A stretch of DNA of 12,897 bases from JADHUC01 sp964617665 (lineage in GTDB: Bacteria; Planctomycetota; Planctomycetia; Pirellulales; Pirellulaceae), in assembly GCA_964617665.1 (NCBI GenBank), contig CAZUAH010000400.1:1-12897 (forward strand), read 5' to 3'. How positions within the stretch are numbered: the first letter of the stretch is position 1; every line of letters begins with the position of its first letter. A program made the translations under genes and the position numbers. The notes under the pieces were generated by a model. The model did no database searches, was not told where the DNA came from, and saw nothing but the letters and a program-made list of their open reading frames with translations. This document shows positions 1 through 6,211 of the stretch, piece after piece.

Positions 1-1458
1 CTCACAAAACCAGCTCAGTTAACCAGGAAAGAGCAAGTTTGGCGCCCCCGAGACCGCACCACAACCGGGTCTTCACTCTCCCTATGGGAGAGTCGAGCCA
101 ACGGCTCGGAGAGGGTTCCGCATGGGGCCCTCCCCGGGCCTTCGAGCCGACCCTCCCGCGTGCGGGAGGGTGAAGGTGCGTCTAACCTGGACGACCTCTT
201 GGCAGCCAAGGAAACGGACTGGGCGATGTACCGGTACGACGGTACGCGGAAAGGGAGTTTCCCGGCACCCCTTCCCACGGAGCCTTCCTTGAAGTGGAAG
301 GTGGAACTGGGCGGCCCGTTGACGCAGGCGATCGCCGTGGATGGCAATGTGTATGTGGCCGAGAAGGACGCCCACAGGGTCTGTTGTCTCGATCGGAAGT
401 CCGGTACCGTGCTCTGGAAGCATACCGTCGGCGGAAGAATCGACTCGGCTCCAACCTATACCGAAGGGCTCCTTGTTTTCGGTTGCCGAGACGGCCATGT
501 CTATTGCCTCGATGCGCACACCGGAAAACGGGTCTGGCGTTTCCGGGCCGCCCCCCACGACGCGATGATCGTGGCGATGGATCAGTTGGAGTCGCTATGG
601 CCCGTGCACGGCAGCCTGATCGTGAGCGGCGACAATGTGTACTGCGTTGCGGGAAGGTCTTCCCATTTGAACGGCGGGATGTACCTCTACCGGCTCGATC
701 GAAAGTCGGGCAAGGTGTTGCAGGAGAAGAGACTGCAGGCGGACCTTTCATCATCCTATGAGTTCGAACGGGGAGTGTTGTCCGACCTGATGACCCTTCA
801 GGATGGAACCGTTCACATGCGAACACTAAGCTTCACGGAGGGGCAGTTGGAAAGCGCGGTGCATGCGAACAACTCGGGCAGAGGTTTGTTTCCTGTGAAG
901 GGGGCTCCAGTCCTTCAGACGGCCTCCGGCTTCCTGGATACCAGCCTGTTCAATACGGCTGTCTGGGGAGTGGGCTCGACGAAAGGACAGATCGTCGCAT
1001 ATGACGGGACCTCTGCATTTGGCTTGATGAGTTACAGGAAGTACGGGCAGAGCTGTGGCCATGATGTCTTCACGTTGGCCAACGACGGTTATCTTCTCTC
1101 GTGTCGGGGGCTTGCCAACACCAAGGAAAAGTCCAAGAGGCGGAAGGGGAATGAAAAGGAGAAACAGCCGAAGACGGAGGGGGAGTGGTCGCTCCGTATC
1201 CCCATACGGGGAAAGGCTCTCCTGGTGGGCGACAACTGTCTCTACGTCGCAGGCGTGAGGGACCGTGTGGAGAAGAAAGATCCGTGGGGACACGTCCAGG
1301 GCAGAATGGGCGGCGTTCTTGGCCTCTATGCAAAGTCCGACGGCGCGAAGATCACAGAGATTCCTCTGGATGCAGCGCCAGTTTTCGATGGACTCTCCGC
1401 AGCCCGAGAGAATGTCTTCCTCGTGACCGAGCCAGGAGAGGTTCTTTGCTTTGAATGA
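1..1458 (+). CDS. PQQ-type beta-propeller protein (BamB-like), C-terminal part, cut by left edge
   Basis: The reading frame is open from base 1 to the TGA at 1456-1458, 485 codons, so the gene probably begins outside the window. From window residue 73 (DWAMYRYD) the protein matches the C-terminal half of the 1057-residue protein at 6212-9385. Shared features include the DW-MYR-D entry motif, propeller blades of the form GxVLW...GGRIDSAPT...GLLVFGCRDGHVYCLD..TGKRVW, the (Q)xES-WPV-GS block, and the closing (F/W)DGL...LVTE-GEVLCFE. Proteins of this kind are exported beta-propellers of unknown substrate; PQQ binding is not implied. Residues 373-395 form a Lys/Glu-rich insert that the paralogue lacks. 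Codons 24-59 are a translated palindromic repeat. The first start codon after it is a GTG at 160 with no ribosome site, lying in a hairpin loop, so I do not take it as the true start. The propeller family is secure; the exact function is unknown. Confidence 0.8.
   Translation, partial: LTKPAQLTRKEQVWRPRDRTTTGSSLSLWESRANGSERVPHGALPGPSSRPSRVREGEGASNLDDLLAAKETDWAMYRYDGTRKGSFPAPLPTEPSLKWKVELGGPLTQAIAVDGNVYVAEKDAHRVCCLDRKSGTVLWKHTVGGRIDSAPTYTEGLLVFGCRDGHVYCLDAHTGKRVWRFRAAPHDAMIVAMDQLESLWPVHGSLIVSGDNVYCVAGRSSHLNGGMYLYRLDRKSGKVLQEKRLQADLSSSYEFERGVLSDLMTLQDGTVHMRTLSFTEGQLESAVHANNSGRGLFPVKGAPVLQTASGFLDTSLFNTAVWGVGSTKGQIVAYDGTSAFGLMSYRKYGQSCGHDVFTLANDGYLLSCRGLANTKEKSKRRKGNEKEKQPKTEGEWSLRIPIRGKALLVGDNCLYVAGVRDRVEKKDPWGHVQGRMGGVLGLYAKSDGAKITEIPLDAAPVFDGLSAARENVFLVTEPGEVLCFE
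71..177. repeat. GC-rich palindromic repeat element lying in-frame in a coding region
   Basis: The stretch is built from stacked inverted repeats. Bases 75-93 form an 8-bp perfect stem with loop TAT. Bases 94-108 form a 6-bp stem (CGAGCC/GGCTCG) with loop AAC. Bases 150-171 form a 10-bp perfect stem (ACCCTCCCGC/GCGGGAGGGT) with a 2-base centre. The ends also pair: CTTCACTCTCCC at 71-82 against GGGAGGGTGAAG at 166-177, with one mismatch. The frame of the propeller gene crosses it without a stop, reading SLSLWES. From memory, that resembles the peptide produced by a palindromic intergenic repeat common in planctomycetal and some proteobacterial genomes. The element falls just before the C-terminal propeller section, in what should be a linker. 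Its left boundary is uncertain; odd GC-rich sequence begins near base 40. Confidence 0.7.
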
Positions 1459-1842
1459 AGGTCGAAAGGGATGTCCAGCCGCTTTTTCGGCTACACCGGG
1501 GTCGCCACGGATCCGACACGCCGGAGCACCGAACGACGCCATTCGATGCCTCGATTGATGTGGCCGCAGCAGACAAGCAAATTGCGTTTCGTTGCGTCGG
1601 TGGGGGCGACCGAACGCACAAACGGCAATTCGCCACTGGATTCGGTCGATTTCACCGAGGCAGGCGGCTAGCGGCAACTGGCGTGCGTTACGGGCGCAAC
1701 GGTCCCAGACAGACTGCGTTCGGAGAAGACGTCCACACTCTTCAATCCACCAAAATAGACCAGGCCGCCGTCGGTGATTCTAGACGAGAAAGAAAACGCG
1801 GAAATCACCGGGCTTCGTCAACCTCGAATCTGACGCCGAGCC
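1459..1842. other. Convergent intergenic region, no gene recognised
   Basis: This 384-base gap separates two convergent genes. Short open frames are present but none resembles a protein family or has a ribosome site. Two inverted repeats are visible. The first, at 1593-1618, has arms TGCGTCGGT and ACCGAACGCA around a 7-base loop, with one bulged A; it is a possible RNA hairpin but no T-run follows, so it is not a convincing terminator. The second has perfect 8-bp arms CGGTGATT (1772-1779) and AATCACCG (1803-1810) separated by 23 bases, and lies about 30 bases beyond the stop of the leftward gene. On the minus strand near 1690-1790 a start-less frame reads DGGLVYFGG, which resembles one propeller strand and could be debris of a lost gene, or chance. 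Confidence 0.5.
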
Positions 1843-3891
1843 TTACTCGACCCCTTGTTTCCGCGCCGTGACGCGCAATGCGCCAAGCGCGGCCTTGGCT
1901 TTGTTTTGTTTATCGAGGCTCGACCATACGTAGGTTTTGGACCAGCTTCTTTCGGCAAATGTGGATATCCTGTCCCTGCGATCATAGGCCCCGACGAATG
2001 TAATGAAGTAACCGTTAGGGCGGAAGCCAATATGGTTGTGCGAGTGTTTGCCATCCTTGGAGTCATCCAATTGGGCGTCGATGTCAACCCACCCGATCCC
2101 AGGCATATAACACTGATTCCAAGTGTGAATAGAATCCCCATCGATCTCATAAGGCTCGGCGGAATCGAGGGCGAGCTTGATGCCTCCGATCGCCCGAGTC
2201 GGAATTCCGCGTGCGCGAGCAACAGCAGCGAACAGCAGGGTATGCGCGTAGCAGCGACCCACGCCCAAGGAGAGGAATTCGCTGGCTCGGCACTGCGGAC
2301 CGCTGGGGCCAACGACATCCAGGGCGTCATTGACGGCGTCCCGAACCGCCAAGATTTCCGCGAGGTAGGTCGATTTTGTGGCAATGCCCTTGGCCAACTT
2401 CACCACGGCAGGCTGAGAGAAGTCAAAGCAGTATGTTTCAGATGTGGCTTGTTTCAGCAATGGTTCCGGTACATCCTGTTTCGAAAAAACGTAGTCCCTG
2501 TCGAGCGTATGAGCCACGCTGGTCGTGAGGATATCGAACCTCTGTTCCGCACTCAGCGGCGCGCGATCCCCGACCATTTGGAAATGGGCCCAGTTGTTGC
2601 CGAACCGATCGACGACCGACCGCGCAGTGCTGGGCGTCAGGGAAAAATTGGTTACCTGCTGGAATGAACGGCTGTCCGGACAAGCCCAGAAGAGATCCAT
2701 GCGATACCGATTGGAGTTCCCATTCACGATCGGCATTTGAAGCAATACGGATTGGCATATCGGCCGGCCAACAATCGTCTCTTGATCCTCGAGAACAGCG
2801 ACAGAGTAGACCTCCGCTTTCTTGCCGTACCTGTTCAAAACCAGCAGCCTTTCTCCGTCGGAAGCTAGACCCCATGCGGGCGAGCCAAAGAAGTGCATCT
2901 TGCGGCTCGATGCGGGCTTATTCCGACCGAGGGCCCGATGCGGCGCGTCGCAGATCAGCAACCAGTCGTCTGAGTAGGTGTCGAAGTGTTTCAAGTAGGC
3001 ATAAAGACTGCCGTTATGAAGGGCCAACGAGTAAACCTTGCCGGGAGTAGAGAGGAGTTCCGCGACGGCACCTGTCCTGTGAGAACAGGCGAATATAGTC
3101 GATGCGTCATCAACAGTAGAGCTGAAGTATAGAACACCCTCATCGATCGCCAATCCGTAAAACTTGCCCGGTACCGGTATGCGCAGGGGAATCGTCTGCA
3201 TGAGCCGACCGGTAAGTGAGAAGCGGCGAAGGAAACTCGCTCCCGATCGGCTCAGGACCCATAGGTTATGCTCATCGCAGCAGATGGCGGCAGCGTCACT
3301 GGCCGGAAACTGACAAACGGGTGTGAGTACGCCGTTTCGCCGATCAACCTTGAGCACGGAATCCCGATCGGCAGAGTAACCTTGTACGAGGATAAGCAGG
3401 TCTTTGTTGGCGGTTGCCAGTCCCATCACGAAGCCGCGCTCGATTGGCTCGCTCTGCACGAAGAGCGGATCATTGCCGAACAGGTCACGCAGGGAGTCAA
3501 GGGGCGGGATCGCGGCATTTTGTCTTTCCGTCGTGGCGTTCGTGATTCCGCGGCTCCGGAGCAATCGAACGGCCAGTCCCTTCGACGCGGGACTGAGCCT
3601 ATCGATCGGGACCTCTACGGTGCTCCCGTCCGGCTTCTTCAGGATGACGAGTGTCGATCCATCTTCCTTCCTGTGTTTGGCCCCAACGAATTCGGCCTCG
3701 GTCTTGTATTCCCCGCTGGCATCGGTCCAAATGTGCAACTCGTCGGACGAGCCCCGCCCGACGAGAAGGACGAGGACCGCCACGCATGCACAGATCCCAC
3801 AGTCAGCAGACAAGCCGCGGCATCGACCGCGCCACCTCGGAAGGAGAGTTGGAGTCAAGGCACGGAAAGACGGCCATCCAGGTTTGGGCAT
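1843..3891 (-). CDS. Secreted SHD1-domain / propeller-like / transglutaminase-core protein
   Basis: The protein has 682 residues from the ATG at 3891, chosen because AGGAG (3900-3904) lies 8 bases upstream; the frame stays open further upstream without a better start. Residues 31-48 are a hydrophobic export segment after an unusually long, Arg-rich N-region. Residues 51-110 (WTDASGEYKTEAEFV..., LKKPDGSTVEVPIDRLS) match the SHD1 fold (SLA1 homology domain 1), which is frequent in secreted planctomycetal proteins. Residues 150-385 are beta-rich with propeller-like strands such as FYGLAIDEGVLYFSS. Residues 490-615 are a transglutaminase-like core. The probable Cys-His-Asp triad is Cys547 (GVGRCYAHTLLF...RARGIPTR), His589 (HTWNQ) and Asp605 (GWVDIDAQ). 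Such cores act as cysteine peptidases, amide transferases or inactive binding modules; the substrate is not predictable here. It is separated from the upstream sulfatase by 292 bases. Domain calls at both ends are strong; the middle is inferred. Confidence 0.85.
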   Translation of the reverse strand: MPKPGWPSFRALTPTLLPRWRGRCRGLSADCGICACVAVLVLLVGRGSSDELHIWTDASGEYKTEAEFVGAKHRKEDGSTLVILKKPDGSTVEVPIDRLSPASKGLAVRLLRSRGITNATTERQNAAIPPLDSLRDLFGNDPLFVQSEPIERGFVMGLATANKDLLILVQGYSADRDSVLKVDRRNGVLTPVCQFPASDAAAICCDEHNLWVLSRSGASFLRRFSLTGRLMQTIPLRIPVPGKFYGLAIDEGVLYFSSTVDDASTIFACSHRTGAVAELLSTPGKVYSLALHNGSLYAYLKHFDTYSDDWLLICDAPHRALGRNKPASSRKMHFFGSPAWGLASDGERLLVLNRYGKKAEVYSVAVLEDQETIVGRPICQSVLLQMPIVNGNSNRYRMDLFWACPDSRSFQQVTNFSLTPSTARSVVDRFGNNWAHFQMVGDRAPLSAEQRFDILTTSVAHTLDRDYVFSKQDVPEPLLKQATSETYCFDFSQPAVVKLAKGIATKSTYLAEILAVRDAVNDALDVVGPSGPQCRASEFLSLGVGRCYAHTLLFAAVARARGIPTRAIGGIKLALDSAEPYEIDGDSIHTWNQCYMPGIGWVDIDAQLDDSKDGKHSHNHIGFRPNGYFITFVGAYDRRDRISTFAERSWSKTYVWSSLDKQNKAKAALGALRVTARKQGVE
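3826..3861 (-). repeat. Possible degraded copy of the same palindromic repeat family
   Basis: Residues 11-22 of the transglutaminase-core protein read ALTPTLLPRWRG. This resembles the LTPTLS-type peptide I associate with translated GC-rich palindromic repeats, the opposite reading of the SLSLWE peptide near base 75. The DNA on the minus strand (ACTCCAACTCTCC) keeps the pyrimidine-rich arm, but I see no intact opposite arm. It sits in the N-region before the export segment, where extra sequence would be tolerated. The assignment rests on recall and may be a coincidence. Confidence 0.3.
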
Positions 3892-3899
3892 GTCTGAAG

Positions 3900-3904
3900 C
3901 TCCT
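3900..3904 (-). promoter_or_regulatory. Ribosome binding site for the transglutaminase-core gene
   Basis: The minus strand reads AGGAG followed by 8 bases (CTTCAGAC) and the ATG at 3891. This decides the start: the longest frame begins 36 codons earlier at 3999 with no comparable site, and the resulting extra N-terminus would push the export segment too far inside. Confidence 0.7.
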
Positions 3905-4154
3905 GAGCGACGAACTAGCAAAGGTGCCCTCACAAAGGTACCGCATCGACTGTAGGCGTGCAACAGTCTCCGTGCGGCGTGATACGGGCCGAAGGACAAC
4001 CCGTTCTTCGGAGCGACCGCGGACTAATCAGTCTGCTTCAGTCACATCGGCAGAGGCGTTCGAGTGGTGCTCGCGAACCTGCGTCGGTCGCCTCTCTCTG
4101 TCGCCCAACCTTCACGGCTTGCGCGCGTCGGTGATCATGACCGAGGCAGGAAAC

Positions 4155-4171
4155 GGCGGGTTTTCACCGCC
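4155..4171 (-). terminator. Possible weak hairpin terminator after the sulfatase gene
   Basis: Twelve bases beyond the sulfatase stop codon the minus strand can form a 5-bp stem GGCGG/CCGCC with a 7-base loop, followed by GTTTCC. The stem is short and the T-run is only three bases. Position favours a terminator; strength does not. The rest of the 292-base gap up to the next gene (3892-4183) holds another inverted repeat, CCGAAG (3989-3994) with CTTCGG (4006-4011), and no gene. Confidence 0.3.
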
Positions 4172-4183
4172 TCACACTCGGAA

Positions 4184-5734
4184 TCATCGCCGGCCATCGC
4201 TTCTGCCTTCTCGCACATATTTTTTGAGCAAGGCATGCATCTCTTTCACCATCTCCGGATGGTTACGGGATATGTCGGCGGTCTCTTCGATGTCTTTGCT
4301 CAGGTCATGAAGCACCAAGGACACAGGGAAGGAGTCATCCACGATCTGCGCGGTGGTTTTCGGGCCGTTGACCGTCAGCTTGAAAGCACCCTTGCGGATG
4401 GCAAAGGTACCATTGCTGTGATTGTGCACGATCGCCTCGTGAAACGACCCGGGGCTCGCTTCTCCCGTCAGCGCCCTGAAGAAACTATGGCCGTCTTCGG
4501 CGGTGTGGTTGTCCAGATTGATGTTCAACATCTCCGCCAGGGTTGGGATGACATCGTTGAACACGATCGTCGTTGGGCAACTCTCGCCCGGTTTGATTCT
4601 TTCGGGCCAACGGACGAAGAACGGCACGCGGTGTCCGCCCTCCTGCAGGCCCGCCTTCCAGCCGCGGAAAGGCCCGTTGCAGTCGTGCCCGTAAATGGCC
4701 GTGTCGCCCCTGACCCACCTGGCCCGATACCCCTTGGTGCGATTGACCGGCCCATTGTCGCTGGTGAAGAAGACGATCGTGTTCCTTTCGATTCCGAGTT
4801 CGGCAATCTTGCGCAGAATCTTGCCGACATGGTGGTCGACTTCGACGACGAAATCCCCGTACGCCCCGGCGCGGCTGGTCCCGACGAATTCCCGGTTGGG
4901 GACGATCGGGTTATGCGGTGCCGTCATCGCGTAATAGAGGAAGAACGGCTGATCGGGCCGGGTGCGGGCTGCCGTCTCGACGAATTCGCACGCCTTCTTC
5001 GACAGGGTCGGGACGAGGCGGTCCATGGTGTAGCCTTCGGCAATGATGTTGTCGTCCCGGCCATACCATTCGCCGTTCTTTTCCTTTGCTTCCTGCGAGG
5101 AGAGGGTGGGGATGACCGTGGCCCGGTTGTTCTCGATGAAGGTCGCGGGGTTCATCTCCGCCGACCCGGCGGTGGCGAAGCAGTAGTCGAATCCGTAGTC
5201 ATTGGGGCCTTTCAGGACGGGTGAGGCGAAGTCGATGTTCCGAAAATCCTGGTAGTTGGGATGCACCCGGATGACCTCCCGCGCGCTTTCATCGCGCAGC
5301 TTCCAATCGATTCCCTGGTGCCACTTGCCGACCAATCCGGTGAAATATCCCGCCCCCCGGAGCAGATCCGCGAGCGTCTTTCGGCCCGGCTCGATCAGGG
5401 TGCCGGCAAAATTGGCCAGGTTGCCGCCCGATCCCAGCCGGGTGCGCCACATATACCGGCCCGTCAACAGGCCGTAGCGGGACGGAACGCAGTAGGATCC
5501 TGAGGAATGGGCGTCGGTGAAAATCAGGCTTTCTCTTGCCAGCCGGTCCAGGTTGGGCGTGGGGATTCTGCTGTCGCGGTTCAGGACGGCGGCATCGCCA
5601 TAACCCATGTCATCGGCGAGGATAATCACGACGTTAGGTCGAAGCGTTTCACCCGGCGCCGCCGAAACGACTTTCTGGGCGGCGATCGGCGCCAGCACCA
5701 ACGAGCAGGCCAGGGCGAATAGTGTTCTTCTCAT
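4184..5734 (-). CDS. Secreted formylglycine-dependent sulfatase (arylsulfatase A-like)
   Basis: The protein has 516 residues from the ATG at 5734, chosen for the strong GAGGAG site 6 bases upstream and because the signal peptide (MRRTLFALACSLVLAPIAA, cleavage near residues 25-26) begins there. The frame is open 77 codons further, but that extension is not protein-like before the signal. The family hydrolyses sulfate esters using a formylglycine made from Cys in C-x-P-S-R; here this is Cys82 (CVPSRYGLLTGR). The metal and active-site set is complete: Asp41-Asp42 (ADDMGYGD), Arg86, Lys137 and His139 (GKWHQ), His274 (TAPHNP), Asp326-Asn327 (TSDNG), Lys360 (RGWKAG). The C-terminal part (HDLSKDIEETADIS) is typical. 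Length is normal. No formylglycine-generating enzyme is in the window, so maturation must depend on one elsewhere. The substrate cannot be told from sequence; a sulfated glycan is plausible given the putative glycosidase nearby. Confidence 0.97.
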   Translation of the reverse strand: MRRTLFALACSLVLAPIAAQKVVSAAPGETLRPNVVIILADDMGYGDAAVLNRDSRIPTPNLDRLARESLIFTDAHSSGSYCVPSRYGLLTGRYMWRTRLGSGGNLANFAGTLIEPGRKTLADLLRGAGYFTGLVGKWHQGIDWKLRDESAREVIRVHPNYQDFRNIDFASPVLKGPNDYGFDYCFATAGSAEMNPATFIENNRATVIPTLSSQEAKEKNGEWYGRDDNIIAEGYTMDRLVPTLSKKACEFVETAARTRPDQPFFLYYAMTAPHNPIVPNREFVGTSRAGAYGDFVVEVDHHVGKILRKIAELGIERNTIVFFTSDNGPVNRTKGYRARWVRGDTAIYGHDCNGPFRGWKAGLQEGGHRVPFFVRWPERIKPGESCPTTIVFNDVIPTLAEMLNINLDNHTAEDGHSFFRALTGEASPGSFHEAIVHNHSNGTFAIRKGAFKLTVNGPKTTAQIVDDSFPVSLVLHDLSKDIEETADISRNHPEMVKEMHALLKKYVREGRSDGRR

Positions 5735-5740
5735 GGTGTT

Positions 5741-5746
5741 CTCCTC
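5741..5746 (-). promoter_or_regulatory. Ribosome binding site for the sulfatase gene
   Basis: The minus strand reads GAGGAG, then AACACC, then the ATG at 5734. The match and the 6-base spacing are near ideal and set the start at the signal peptide methionine rather than at the longer open frame reaching 5965. Confidence 0.8.
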
Positions 5747-6021
5747 AGCGGCCAGCAGCCGCAACCAGAGTAGCGCTCTCATCCGACTGCTTCCTCCGTC
5801 TTGCCCGTCGTACAGACCAACAACAAGCAGAGCCCGACGATAAGACTTCGCGTCTGAAATGCCTGGAGCACACGGCGAGTCTCGGTGTCTTGTTGTTTCA
5901 TAATTGCCTTCAATGATTGGGCAAAGTTGCCTTTTCAAGTTCAGCGCACCCAAACCGTATGCCAACGATTTCTGTCATGAGACCACTTTCTGCTGCAGCG
6001 CACGCCCGACTCGAGCAATTC

Positions 6022-6196
6022 ATGCGTTTCCTGATCCTGTGCGTGTCCGCGGTCGCCCTTGCCGTTTCCGCAGCGGATGCTGTGGCGCAAAACTCCACGG
6101 TGAGGCATCGGGACGTGCTCTTCATCGCGGTGAATGAACTGCATACGAAACTTCATGAGACAACTCAAAGCCGGGTGGCAAAGCCGACTGTGCTGC
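6022..6196 (+). pseudogene. 5' stub of a second sulfatase gene
   Basis: From the ATG at 6022 the frame encodes a clean signal peptide (MRFLILCVSAVALAVSAADA, then VAQ) followed by RHRDVLFIAVNELHTKL. This resembles the start of iduronate-2-sulfatase-like enzymes, which typically read RPNVLFIAVDDLRxxLxCYG. The next residues, SRVAKPT, can be lined up with the following SxVKTPN segment of such enzymes. After about 6196 resemblance ends, and from 6212 the DNA belongs to the 3' end of the leftward propeller gene. No C-x-P-S-R motif exists in the stub, so no active enzyme can be made. The metal-ligand pair normally Asp-Asp reads Asn-Glu, consistent with decay. No strong ribosome site precedes it. The alternative is a chance signal-like frame, but signal peptide plus first sulfatase strand together make that less likely. 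Confidence 0.5.
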
Positions 6197-6211
6197 CTTG
6201 CCCGCTGGCCG

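Larger units (their letters stand above)
5735..6211. other. Long intergenic region between sulfatase and the large propeller gene
   Basis: This 477-base gap separates two leftward genes, so the sulfatase probably has its own promoter. AT-richer sequence at about 5895-5940 is the likeliest place; on the minus strand TTGCCC and TATGAA sit about 16 bases apart there, only a weak resemblance to a sigma-70 promoter. Bases 6022-6196 hold a rightward sulfatase-like gene stub, described separately. I see nothing else. Confidence 0.4.

Noticed and set aside
1593..1618. Hairpin considered as a terminator for the left propeller gene
   Set aside because: It lies 135 bases beyond the stop and is not followed by a T-run, so I list it only as an inverted repeat.
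826..1677. Minus-strand open frame of 283 codons
   Set aside because: Most of it is antisense to the propeller gene, its sequence is Arg/His/Pro-rich with no family resemblance, and no ribosome site precedes it.
4064..5224. Plus-strand open frame of 386 codons across the sulfatase gene
   Set aside because: It is antisense to an unmistakable sulfatase with a full catalytic set; its product is Arg/Gly/Val-rich without motifs, as expected for a shadow frame in GC-rich DNA.
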